A DNA stretch of 64,000 nt, from contig CAWJSI010000003.1 of the NCBI GenBank assembly GCA_963845485.1, positions 1 to 64,000 of the forward strand, read 5' to 3'. The notes below the pieces were generated by a model that did not search any database, was not told where the DNA came from, and was given only the letters and a program-made list of their open reading frames with translations. Shown one piece after another: positions 52,523-61,111 of the stretch (position 1 is the stretch's first letter; each line of letters starts with the position of its first letter). Both the position numbers and the translations under genes were made by a program. The stretch comes from Bog-756 sp963845485. Its GTDB lineage: Bacteria > Actinomycetota > Acidimicrobiia > Acidimicrobiales > RAAP-2.

Positions 52523-54022
52523 ATGACCACTCCGGAGCCCACGCACCCTACGGACGCACCTCAATCCGCCCTCGACCTCGCCACCCGACTGACCCCTCCT
52601 CCGGACGTCACCACCCTCGGTCGCCTGCGCGAGTCCGGTTGGCAGTCGATTCCCGTGGCCGAGGAGATCAGACGGAATGCCTCGGGGCTCATCGCCTCGG
52701 GCCGTCCGCTTGTCAGCGGTGTGCTCGGCTTCGAGGACACGGTGCTGCCCCAACTGGAGAACGCCGTGTTGGCTGGCCACGACGTGATCCTCCTCGGTGA
52801 GCGCGGCCAGGCCAAGACCCGCATCATCCGGTCCATGATCGGCCTGCTCGACGAGTGGTTACCGATCGTCGCCCATTCGGAGATCAACGACGACCCCTAC
52901 CAGCCGATCTCCCGGTTCGCCAAGGATCTCCTGGCCGAGGCCGGCGACGACCTGCCCGTGTCGTGGGTGCACCGGAGCGACCGCTACGGCGAGAAGTTGG
53001 CCACGCCGGATACCTCCATCGCCGACCTGATCGGCGAGGTCGACCCGATCCGGGTGGCCGAGGGTCGCTACCTGTCGGACGAGCTGACCATCCACTACGG
53101 CCTCGTCCCTCGGCTCAACCGCGGCATCTTCGCCGTCAACGAGCTCCCGGACCTCGCCGAGCGCATCCAGGTGGGCCTGCTGAACGTACTCGAGGAGCGC
53201 GACGTCCAGATCCGCGGGCACCGGGTGCGACTCCCCCTCGACATCGTGCTGGTGGCCACGGCCAACCCCGAGGACTACACCAACCGCGGGCGAATCATCA
53301 CGCCGTTGAAGGACCGCTTCGGCGCCCAGATCCGCACCCACTATCCGCCCGACGCCGCCACGGAGCTGCGCATCGCCGAGTCCGAGGCCCAACTCCCTGG
53401 CCGCAGTGCCGATGGGCAGGGTGGGGACGGGCCGCGGGTCGAGGTCCCCGACTTCATGGCCGAGGTGGTGGCCGAGCTCAGCCAGTTGGCTCGCGAGAGT
53501 CCCCATCTCAATCAGCGCTCCGGTGTGTCGGTGCGGTTGACGATCGCCAACTACGAGACCCTGGTGGCCAACGCCACCCGGCGGGCCCTGCGAAACGGTG
53601 AGGACGAAGCGGTGCCCCGGGTCTCGGATCTGCAGGCCCTCGTCTCCTCCACCCAGGGCAAAGTGGAGATCGAGTCCCTCGAGGAGGGGCGCGAGGAGAT
53701 CCTGTTGTCCCAGTTGGTGTCGGCGGCGGTCCTGCTGGTCTTCCGACGACGAGTGGTGCTGGAAGACCCCCAGGCCGTGATCAGCTCCTTCACCGTCGAC
53801 ACCGTTGTCCATGCCGGCGACGACCTGCCGGCCTCGGCCTACGCGGGCACGTTGAGCCAGATGCCGGCACTCTCGGGACCCGTCCTCGGCCTCACCGGAG
53901 GTTCCGAGGACCCGGGGGTGGTGGCCAGTGCCGTCGAGTTCCTTCTCGAGGGGCTTCACCTGACCAAACGCCTCAATAAAGAGGCCGCCGGGGCCCGGGC
54001 CACCTACCGAGGTCGCGGATGA
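52523..54022 (+). CDS. MoxR-type AAA ATPase (magnesium-chelatase-like)
   Basis: AAA+ ATPase of 499 residues. Walker A is GHDVILLGERGQAKTRIIRS (core GERGQAKT), Walker B in GIFAVNELPDLAERIQVG, and sensor 1 IVLVATANPEDYTNRGRI. The C-terminal helical part has SGVSVRLTIANYETLVANAT. ATG 52523 was chosen since the residues before it do not look coding. It overlaps the VWA gene by four bases (ATGA); such pairs often act as a chaperone or metal-insertion system, but the target is unknown. Confidence 0.9.
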   Translation: MTTPEPTHPTDAPQSALDLATRLTPPPDVTTLGRLRESGWQSIPVAEEIRRNASGLIASGRPLVSGVLGFEDTVLPQLENAVLAGHDVILLGERGQAKTRIIRSMIGLLDEWLPIVAHSEINDDPYQPISRFAKDLLAEAGDDLPVSWVHRSDRYGEKLATPDTSIADLIGEVDPIRVAEGRYLSDELTIHYGLVPRLNRGIFAVNELPDLAERIQVGLLNVLEERDVQIRGHRVRLPLDIVLVATANPEDYTNRGRIITPLKDRFGAQIRTHYPPDAATELRIAESEAQLPGRSADGQGGDGPRVEVPDFMAEVVAELSQLARESPHLNQRSGVSVRLTIANYETLVANATRRALRNGEDEAVPRVSDLQALVSSTQGKVEIESLEEGREEILLSQLVSAAVLLVFRRRVVLEDPQAVISSFTVDTVVHAGDDLPASAYAGTLSQMPALSGPVLGLTGGSEDPGVVASAVEFLLEGLHLTKRLNKEAAGARATYRGRG

Positions 54023-56052
54023 CCTGGCGCTTCGACTACCGCCGCTGGGACGGCTCCCAGGACTCGCTGGTCGACGACACCGACTCGGTCCTGGCTCAGC
54101 TCACCGATGACCTGCTGGCCAACGGTGACCTCCACGAAGCGCTGCAACGGATCCTCAATCGGGGTTGGGAGACGCCCGACGGCGAACGGGTCCAAGGGCT
54201 CCGCGAGCTGTTGGACGAACTGCGCCTCGAGCGCGAGGAGCAGCTGGACCGAGGCGACCTCGGTGGCGCCTACCGCGAAGTGGCCGAGGAGCTCCAAGAG
54301 GTCCTGGCCGAGGAGCGCACGGGCATCGAACAGCTCCAGGCCGACGCCCAGGCCTCCGGCGACCAGCGCCGCCAGGAGGTGACCGACGAGGTCGTCGCCG
54401 AGCGCCGGATGCAGCTCGACCTCCTCCCGAGCGACCTGGCCGGCACCGTTCGTGGCCTGCAGAACTACGAGTTCGTATCCTCTGAGGCCCGCCAGCACTT
54501 CGAGGAGCTCATGGAGAAGCTGCGCGAAGAGGTGGCGAAGACCTACTTCGATCAGATGTCCGAAGCATTGAGCAATCCCGATCCCGAGCAGCTGGCTCAC
54601 ATGCGGGAGGGCTTCGACGCGCTGAACCGGATGATCGAGCAGCGGGAGGCGGGCGAGCCCATCGATCCGTCGTTCGAGTCCTTCATGGAGCAGTTCGGTG
54701 ACATGTTCCCGGGCAACCCGAAGGACCTGGACGAACTCCTGGAGCAGCTGGCCGCCCAGATGGCTGCGGCTCAGGCCATGTGGAATTCGATGTCGCCCGA
54801 GCAGCGGGCCCAGCTCCAGGGCCTGGCCGAGTCGCTTCTGGAGGACATGGACCTGCGGTGGCAGGTCGACCGCCTGGCCGGCAACCTCCAGCGGGCCTTT
54901 CCCGGTGCCGGTTGGGACCAGCGTTTCCGCTTCCGAGGTGACGACCCGATGGGCATGGGGGAGGGGACCGACGCCGCGGGCCGGCTCCGCGACCTCGACG
55001 AGTTGGAGAACTTCCTCCGGTCGGCCACGTCGCCCGCCGCCCTGTCCGAGGTCGACCTCGACAAGGTGCGACGCCATCTCGGCGACGACGCGGCAAACTC
55101 ACTCGACCGCCTGGCCAAGCTGACCAAACAGCTCCAGGACGCCGGTCTCATCGACCAGCGCGAGGGGCGATTCGAACTCACCCCCCAGGGCATCCGGCGC
55201 ATCGGACAACAGGCCCTGTCGGACCTGTTCGGCCAGTTGACCAAGGACCACGTGGGCAACCACCGCACCACATGGACCGGCATCGGCCATGACCGTGAGG
55301 AGACCACGAAGGCCTACGAGTTCGGCGATCCGTTCAACCTGGACCTGTCCCGCACGGTGCACAACGCGGTTCGGCGGGGTGGCAGCGGCGTGCCGGTGCG
55401 GCTCTCGCCCGACGACTTCGAGGTCATCGAGACCGAGGCACTCACTCGCTCGGCCACCGTGCTGCTCCTCGACCTGTCCCTCTCTATGCCCATGCGGGAC
55501 AACTTCGTTCCGGCGAAGAAGATGGCCATGGCCCTCCACACCCTCATCTCGACCCGGTTCCCGAGGGACTATCTGGGCCTGGTCGGGTTCTCCGAGGTCG
55601 CCCGGGTCATCGAACCCGAGGACCTCCCCACCGTGAGTTGGGACTACGTCTACGGGACCAATCTCCAGCATGGCCTGATACTCGCCCGCAAGATGCTGGC
55701 CCATCAGCAGGGCACCAAGCAGATCATCCTGGTGACCGACGGTGAGCCGACGGCCCACGTCATCCCCTACGAGGGGGGCGTCGGTTACGACGTCTACTTC
55801 AACTACCCACCGGTGCCTCAGACGCTCGAGGTGACACTGGCCGAGGTGATGCGATGCACCCGGGCCAACATCACCATCAACACGTTCCTCCTCGATCCGG
55901 ATCGTGGGCTCCAGGGCTTCGTCGAGCAGCTGGCCCGCATCAATCGGGGACGGACCTTTGCCACCTCGCCGGACGAACTGGGCGACTACGTGCTGGTCGA
56001 CTTCCTCGCCCACAAGACCACCTTGCGCTCCCGCGGCCGCCGCGCCGGCTGA
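54019..56052 (+). CDS. VWA-domain protein paired with MoxR ATPase
   Basis: 677 residues. The first 350 or so are charged helical sequence with a possible winged-helix piece (QLQDAGLIDQREGRFELTPQ). The VWA domain begins at TRSATVLLLDLSLSMPMRDN with the DxSxS metal site, then TRFPRDYLGLVGFSEVARVI, YGTNLQHGLILARKML and IILVTDGEPTAHVIPY. Its stop lies 268 bases before the whiB gene. MoxR-VWA pairs usually act together on protein or cofactor assembly. Confidence 0.88.
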   Translation: MTWRFDYRRWDGSQDSLVDDTDSVLAQLTDDLLANGDLHEALQRILNRGWETPDGERVQGLRELLDELRLEREEQLDRGDLGGAYREVAEELQEVLAEERTGIEQLQADAQASGDQRRQEVTDEVVAERRMQLDLLPSDLAGTVRGLQNYEFVSSEARQHFEELMEKLREEVAKTYFDQMSEALSNPDPEQLAHMREGFDALNRMIEQREAGEPIDPSFESFMEQFGDMFPGNPKDLDELLEQLAAQMAAAQAMWNSMSPEQRAQLQGLAESLLEDMDLRWQVDRLAGNLQRAFPGAGWDQRFRFRGDDPMGMGEGTDAAGRLRDLDELENFLRSATSPAALSEVDLDKVRRHLGDDAANSLDRLAKLTKQLQDAGLIDQREGRFELTPQGIRRIGQQALSDLFGQLTKDHVGNHRTTWTGIGHDREETTKAYEFGDPFNLDLSRTVHNAVRRGGSGVPVRLSPDDFEVIETEALTRSATVLLLDLSLSMPMRDNFVPAKKMAMALHTLISTRFPRDYLGLVGFSEVARVIEPEDLPTVSWDYVYGTNLQHGLILARKMLAHQQGTKQIILVTDGEPTAHVIPYEGGVGYDVYFNYPPVPQTLEVTLAEVMRCTRANITINTFLLDPDRGLQGFVEQLARINRGRTFATSPDELGDYVLVDFLAHKTTLRSRGRRAG

Positions 56053-56319
56053 GGCATATCCGGCCCACCAGTGGCGTACGAGGCGGAATCCGGGCCTCGG
56101 GATCGCCCCGCCGACCGATTGTCGCCGGGCGAGTGACTTCCCACGTCAGCGGCGGTATCGCGGGTCAAGCGGCGACGGCTCGGAACAAGAACTCCAGTTC
56201 AGGAGCAGAAGTTTCTTGCGTTTCCCCCGGCAATGGTGAAAGATGACATATCTGTAGTTACATCCGTGCTATGCGGCTTCGTTCGAAGTCGTGTGGATGA
56301 CTGGGAGGGAGACCTGTCA

Positions 56320-56601
56320 ATGGACATGGTGTCATTGATGTACGGGCCCCAAGAGCGCAGCTGGCAGACCAAGGCCAACTGCATGGGGGTCGACCCCGAT
56401 CTGTTCTTCCCCGAGCGGGGTGCGTCCACCCGCGAGGCGAAGGAAGTGTGCCGGGGTTGTGTGGTTCGTGAGGACTGCCTCGAGTACGCGCTGGCCAACG
56501 GGGAGAAGTTCGGGATCTGGGGCGGCTTGTCCGAGCGGGAGCGTCGTCGTCTCCGCCGGCAGCGGGCCATGCAGCGGAGGGCTACCGCCAGCGCCTCGTG
56601 A
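56320..56601 (+). CDS. WhiB-family iron-sulfur transcription factor
   Basis: 93 residues from ATG 56320, my choice because GGGAGGG lies upstream and the frame open back to 56233 adds nothing WhiB-like. The four cysteines that hold the 4Fe-4S cluster are C21, C44, C47 and C53 (KANCMGVD, CRGCVVREDC), followed by the GIWGG turn and a basic tail (LSERERRRLRRQRAMQRR). The spacer before it contains AT-rich stretches. The closest family by eye is the WhiB2/WhiB1 group; I do not assign a subclass. Confidence 0.88.
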   Translation: MDMVSLMYGPQERSWQTKANCMGVDPDLFFPERGASTREAKEVCRGCVVREDCLEYALANGEKFGIWGGLSERERRRLRRQRAMQRRATASAS

Positions 56602-56634
56602 TGGCCCGGCGACGGTCGTCCAGGCCCTAGCCGG

Positions 56635-57519
56635 TCAGGCGGGACCAGTGGATTCTTGTCGGGCCAGGCGGAACTCGATCGTCCGGTCCTCGGCGAGGTC
56701 CAGTTCGCGCCAACGGCGTCGAGGTACCCGGGCGAGGACCTCTTCGGGCACCAACCCGACCAACTCGGCCCGTGTGACGGCGCATCCCTTGGCCTCAGCC
56801 CCGATGGCGACGGCATCGTAGATGCCCGCGATCGGGGCAGTCGACGGGTCGATCAGGTTGCAGCTGACCTGCGCTCCGTCGGCCACGGCCAGACCGAGAG
56901 TCCGCACCGTCGGACCCCGGAGCGACGCCGCCAGCTCCCGGGCCACCGAGAGTACCGAGGCGTCGTCGCCTCGGGGGGAGTCGGCCAGCCACACGTTGTA
57001 GGCCACCAGTAGGGGCCGAACGCCGACGGCACACGCTCCCGCCGTCGGGTGCGGAACAGACGGGCCGGTGTCGGGGGCCAATGTCGAAAAGGCCTGGCGG
57101 CGGACGTCGGGGAGCGTTCGCTCCGGACCGTAGACAAAGCAGGGCAGTCCGAGCACTGTTCCTGCCCATGCGGCGAAGCGATCCCGAGCTTCCACCGCCT
57201 CGGTCCAGCCCGGTCCGTCCGGCCCGACAGCGCCGAGGGGGACGAAGGGGACGACATCGAGGGCTCCGAGTCGAGGGTGGACACCGACGTGTGACGTCAG
57301 ATCGACAGCTTCCACCGTCGCTGCGGCCACGGCCCGGGCCATCATCTCGACGTCGTCGAGCGTCCCTCCGAGAGTCAGTACCGAGCGGTGGTGATCGGCA
57401 TCCGAGTGGCAGTCGAGCACGGCACGGCCACCAGCCCGGGCGAGACCGTCGATGACGACGCGGTCACGACCCTCGCTGATGTTGATGACACACTCGGCTG
57501 ACGGACCGGTGCCGGTCAC
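56635..57519 (-). CDS. Glutamate formimidoyltransferase-like protein
   Basis: 294 residues. The N-terminal ECVINISEGRDRVVIDGLA and LDCHSDADHHRSVLTLGG are the signature of the glutamate formiminotransferase (FtcD N-terminal) family, which transfers formimino groups between folate and glutamate; LTSHVGVHPRLGALDVVPFVP follows. No cyclodeaminase domain is present and no histidine-degradation genes are nearby, so the role is uncertain. GTG 57519 lies 21 bases after the minus-strand whiB, with which it is probably co-transcribed. It converges with the other whiB. Confidence 0.88.
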   Translation of the reverse strand: MTGTGPSAECVINISEGRDRVVIDGLARAGGRAVLDCHSDADHHRSVLTLGGTLDDVEMMARAVAAATVEAVDLTSHVGVHPRLGALDVVPFVPLGAVGPDGPGWTEAVEARDRFAAWAGTVLGLPCFVYGPERTLPDVRRQAFSTLAPDTGPSVPHPTAGACAVGVRPLLVAYNVWLADSPRGDDASVLSVARELAASLRGPTVRTLGLAVADGAQVSCNLIDPSTAPIAGIYDAVAIGAEAKGCAVTRAELVGLVPEEVLARVPRRRWRELDLAEDRTIEFRLARQESTGPA

Positions 57520-57540
57520 GTCAACCAGGACGAGCCACGC

Positions 57541-57783
57541 TCAGACGGCCACCGCGCGTCCGATGCGACGACGCCGAAGCATGCGGCGCCGCTCGCGCTC
57601 GGACTTGCCGCCCCACACGCCGTGGTCGACACGCTCTTCGAGGGCGTATTGGAGGCAGGCATCGGCCACTGGGCATTCGGCACAGATGCGTTGCGCCGCC
57701 TGCACCCCAACACCGTCACTGGGAAAGAAGATGGTCGGCGAAAGGTCCTTGCATTTCCCTACGCTCATCCACTCCGTGTCCAT
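57541..57783 (-). CDS. WhiB-family iron-sulfur transcription factor (second copy)
   Basis: 80 residues from ATG 57783, with GGAGG at 5 bases. Cluster cysteines are C11, C34, C37 and C43 (GKCKDLSP, RICAECPVADAC), then HGVWGGKSERERRRML and a basic tail (RRRRIGRA). It differs from the WhiB at 56320 throughout, so these are separate paralogues. It is divergent from the HtrA gene; the 130-base spacer would hold both promoters. Confidence 0.9.
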   Translation of the reverse strand: MDTEWMSVGKCKDLSPTIFFPSDGVGVQAAQRICAECPVADACLQYALEERVDHGVWGGKSERERRRMLRRRRIGRAVAV

Positions 57784-57916
57784 GGTTCCTCCATCGATTT
57801 CGAGGAGGCTGCGGTGGGTTTCCGACTTGACTTGCGAACCCGTGTGCCGCCGCCTTCCGTTGCGCTACTAGTGTCGCATTTCGAAGTGTTGAACAGGGCG
57901 ATCTGGGCCGGTATTG

Positions 57917-59446
57917 ATGGAATCCTCACAATATTCTTATGAGGCACCAGGGCCTTCTTATGAAGGCCATGACACCGGTCCCGATCAGACGGACCAAAGC
58001 GGTCCCGGAGCCCCTCCCGCCCCGCAGAGCGTTCCGTCGTTCTCGTCGCCGGAAGGATCCGAAGGGACGCTCCCACCTCCACCGGCCCCGCCCCCCGAGG
58101 CCCCACCCACCGATGCAGCCGTCGGCTCGGCCCCGGTGGTCGGTCTCCCGGCCTATCCGGCGCCGGGCGCCTACCCCGCCTACAACGGGTACACCCCCTA
58201 TCCGGTCTACGGCGGGGGTGGCTATGGGGGCGGGTACGGACCCCCGGCCTATCCCTACCCCTACCAACCTCTGCCCGCCCCACGGATCGTGCGCCACACC
58301 CTCACACGCAGGACATGGATCTGGGTGGTGCTCGCCACGGCGGTGGTGGCCGCGCTGGTGGGTGGACTGGTCGGCGCGGTAGTCGGGGCCGGGAGCCAGC
58401 AGACCATCGTGAAGTCCTTCTTCCCCAATCGGAGCGCCCTCGTGCACCCGACGGACGTCCAGGCCGTCCTGGCCAAGGTGGAGCCCGCCGTGGTGGCCAT
58501 CGACAGTCAGTCCGGTGGCTCGTCGGGTTCGGGTGACTTCGTGGAAGCAGCAGGCACCGGCATGATCCTCACCTCCAACGGCGAGGTGCTGACGAACAAC
58601 CACGTGGTCTCGGGGGCGACGACGGTGACGGTGACGTTGTTCGGACAGACCAAGGCACTCCCAGCCCACATCCTGGGCACCGACCCCAGCGTCGATGTTG
58701 CCCTCGTCCAGATCGACCATGTCTCCAACCTGCCCACGGTGACGCTGGGCGACTCGTCCCAGACCCAGGTGGGTGACTCGGTGCTGGCCATCGGCAACGC
58801 CCTGGCGCTGGCGGGGGGGCCGTCGGTCACCGAAGGCATCGTCTCGGCCGAGAACCGGACGCTGTCGGCGGAGAACGACAGCGGCCAGACGGAGAACCTC
58901 ACCGGCCTCCTCCAGACCGATGCCGCCATCAATCCGGGGAACTCGGGTGGCCCTCTGGTCGACTCCCACGCCGAGGTGGTGGGCATGAACACCGCGGTGG
59001 CGTCGAGCAGCTCGGGCAACGCCCCGACCCAGAACATCGGGTTCGCCATCACGGTGAACTCGGTGAAGCCCCTGCTGGCCCAGCTGCGCCAGGGCGGCAC
59101 GGGCGGGGCCGGCGGGAGCACGGCGACGACGGTTCCGGCCAACTCGGCCTATATCGGCGTCACCGTCGGCCCGATCACCCCGGCCCTCCAGCAACAGGAC
59201 CACCTCGTCCCGTCGACGGGCGCGCTCATCCTCTCGATCCAGACCGACAGCCCGGCCCAGAAGGCGGCCCTGCAGGTGAACGATGTGATCGTGTCGCTCA
59301 ACGGCTCACCCATCACCAGCCCCACCGACCTCCACACCGCCATCCATCCGCTGAAGCCGGGCGACCAGGTGGCCCTCGGGATCTACCGGGGCGGTACGAA
59401 GATGACCGTCAACGTGACGCTCGGGGTGCTCCCAACCGGCGGGTAG
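57917..59446 (+). CDS. HtrA/DegP-type membrane serine protease with PDZ domain
   Basis: 509 residues from ATG 57917. A long Pro/Tyr/Gly-rich cytoplasmic N-terminus (to about 125) precedes one transmembrane helix (WIWVVLATAVVAALVGGLVG, about 134-155). The trypsin-like domain keeps its triad: His229 (VLTNNHVVSGA), Asp260 (DPSVDVALVQI) and Ser343 (INPGNSGGPLVDS). The PDZ domain starts at SAYIGVTVGPITPAL and includes AALQVNDVIVSLNG. A quality-control or stress role in the envelope is expected. It is divergent from whiB. Confidence 0.93.
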   Translation: MESSQYSYEAPGPSYEGHDTGPDQTDQSGPGAPPAPQSVPSFSSPEGSEGTLPPPPAPPPEAPPTDAAVGSAPVVGLPAYPAPGAYPAYNGYTPYPVYGGGGYGGGYGPPAYPYPYQPLPAPRIVRHTLTRRTWIWVVLATAVVAALVGGLVGAVVGAGSQQTIVKSFFPNRSALVHPTDVQAVLAKVEPAVVAIDSQSGGSSGSGDFVEAAGTGMILTSNGEVLTNNHVVSGATTVTVTLFGQTKALPAHILGTDPSVDVALVQIDHVSNLPTVTLGDSSQTQVGDSVLAIGNALALAGGPSVTEGIVSAENRTLSAENDSGQTENLTGLLQTDAAINPGNSGGPLVDSHAEVVGMNTAVASSSSGNAPTQNIGFAITVNSVKPLLAQLRQGGTGGAGGSTATTVPANSAYIGVTVGPITPALQQQDHLVPSTGALILSIQTDSPAQKAALQVNDVIVSLNGSPITSPTDLHTAIHPLKPGDQVALGIYRGGTKMTVNVTLGVLPTGG

Positions 59447-59482
59447 GCTCTCTCCTGCCGCGATTCCAGGAGGACCCCTGCC

Positions 59483-59827
59483 ATGACCCAGGTCAACGAC
59501 GACCCGACACTCCCCGAGGAGAACGAGGAGCCGCTGCCGCCCGTGGGCCACGTGCGGGTGGTGTACCTCGGGCCGGTGGCCCCGCACTGGGAGGTGCGCT
59601 CCGACTTCGGCGACCCGGCCTTCATCGAGGAGTTCCGCCGTCGGACCATGGCCCGCCTGGTGCTCCTGCCTCCCCACGATCCGCAGTACCGGCGCAACCG
59701 GGAGCGGGTCATCAGGGATGCCGAGCGGGAGAACATCCTGCTCGAGTGGGATCTCGGCGTACCCGAGGAGGAGCCGGCGCCGGTTGCCGCCGCCGAGTCG
59801 CCTGCCGAGACCGCCAGCCCCAGCTAG
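59483..59827 (+). CDS. Conserved hypothetical acidic protein
   Basis: 114 residues, Asp/Glu/Pro-rich at both ends, with a central conserved-looking block PVGHVRVVYLGPVAPHWEV and EFRRRTMARLVLLPPHDPQY. It is soluble and has no signal peptide. It follows HtrA by 36 bases, so it is probably in that operon. I recognise no family function. Confidence 0.7.
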   Translation: MTQVNDDPTLPEENEEPLPPVGHVRVVYLGPVAPHWEVRSDFGDPAFIEEFRRRTMARLVLLPPHDPQYRRNRERVIRDAERENILLEWDLGVPEEEPAPVAAAESPAETASPS

Positions 59828-59860
59828 GCGCTAGCGCCTGGGATTACCGGGGAACCCCGG
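59826..59860. terminator. Two short perfect palindromes between convergent genes
   Basis: AGGCGCTAGCGCCT (59826-59839) is an exact 14-bp palindrome that begins inside the stop codon of the hypothetical gene. CCGGGGAACCCCGG (59847-59860) is a 6-bp stem with a 2-base centre. They sit in the narrow space between convergent genes, fitting a bidirectional terminator. No clear T-run is present. Confidence 0.4.
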
Positions 59861-59869
59861 AGTTGCCGC

Positions 59870-61102
59870 TCAGGTCCCCGAGGGATCGTCGAGCTCGGGG
59901 AGGCTGATCCGCTCCAGCCACAGTCCCGGGGCGTCCACCTCGGCGGGCGTGGGCAGATTCCGCGCCGAGGTCCACAGCCGGGCGAGGCCCTCTTCGCCGG
60001 CCCGCTCCACTACGCCGCTCACGAAGGACCGCCCCCGATCGACCTGGGCCTGGTCGAGGTCCAGCCCGAAGAGCGCACCGGCCGCCTCCTCGCCCTTCCC
60101 CCGCTCGGTGCGCCGGCGGTACCAGGCCTCGGCCAGCTGGGCGTGGGATCCCACCAGTTTGGTGCCGACCAGCGTGGCCACATGGTCGGCGTAGGCATCG
60201 ATGACCACGGCGAGCGCCGTGAGCTGATCCGACGTCCGTCGTGACTCCGGTGTCAGCAGCTCGCCGAGTAGGGCCTCGGGGTCGCCGAACATCCCCTGGA
60301 GGGACTCGAGGTCCATCCCGCTGCCCTCCAGTCCACCCGCACCACCGAGGGCGCCGAGTCGTCCCGTCAGGTCCTGCTGGGCGGCGGCCGACGAGGCGGC
60401 CAGGTCCAACAGGAGCTCCTCCATCCGACCACGCACGGCTGGCCTGGTCAGAACGGTGTTGGAGGCCAGCTCGCGAGCACACACCCAGAGCAGCGCCTCC
60501 TCCTCGGGCAGGCTCCAGTCGCGGGCGAACGAGACGATGTTCTCGGTGACCAGGAGCAGTTCGTCCGAGGGAGACCACGGCACCGCCAACGGGTACTGGC
60601 CTAGGGCTCGCTGGGCCAGGTGGCCGACCACCGAACCCACCTGAAGGCCGAAGAACATGGGCCCGAACTGACCGAGCAGGGCACCCAGGCCGCCCATGGG
60701 GTCCTCGGCGGCGAACGGGTCGGCCGTCGACGGATCGGTCGCCGACGGGGGCGGCCCCGCGGTCGGGGTCATGGCGACAAGCAGAGTGCGCCACGAATCG
60801 AGGGCGCGGACGGTCCACTCACCGGGACCCACCGGGACACAGGTCAGTCGACGTCCGTCGGGGGAGACGGGCAACCCGGTGGCCTCGGTCACGTTGAGCT
60901 CGGCCACCCGGGCCAGCTGTTCGAGTTGGATGCGCTGAACCGGGTCGACGTTGGCCTCGGGCGTGCCTCCGGTGGCCACGTTGACCGCAAAGGTACGGGT
61001 CATCTCCCATTGACTGCCCGCGTTGCTGCCGAGCATGTTCATGAGGTCGCCGAGCAACGATTGGAACGGGTTGCCCGCGTCACCGGGTTCGGGCGGTGCC
61101 AT
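59870..61102 (-). CDS. DUF2342 / zinc-dependent-metalloprotease-like protein without HExxH
   Basis: 410 residues matching the actinobacterial DUF2342 (TIGR03624) family, often named putative hydrolase or zinc-dependent metalloprotease. FGLQVGSVVGHLAQRALGQY, PLAVPWSPSDELLLVTEN and SRRTSDQLTALAVVIDAYA are the recognisable blocks. Family members usually have HExxH after the WV pair; here the segment reads WVCARELASNTVL, so the zinc motif is absent. The remaining structure is helical. It is co-oriented with the HtrA-like gene upstream, nine bases away. Confidence 0.83.
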   Translation of the reverse strand: MAPPEPGDAGNPFQSLLGDLMNMLGSNAGSQWEMTRTFAVNVATGGTPEANVDPVQRIQLEQLARVAELNVTEATGLPVSPDGRRLTCVPVGPGEWTVRALDSWRTLLVAMTPTAGPPPSATDPSTADPFAAEDPMGGLGALLGQFGPMFFGLQVGSVVGHLAQRALGQYPLAVPWSPSDELLLVTENIVSFARDWSLPEEEALLWVCARELASNTVLTRPAVRGRMEELLLDLAASSAAAQQDLTGRLGALGGAGGLEGSGMDLESLQGMFGDPEALLGELLTPESRRTSDQLTALAVVIDAYADHVATLVGTKLVGSHAQLAEAWYRRRTERGKGEEAAGALFGLDLDQAQVDRGRSFVSGVVERAGEEGLARLWTSARNLPTPAEVDAPGLWLERISLPELDDPSGT

Positions 61103-61111
61103 CCCTTCAGC

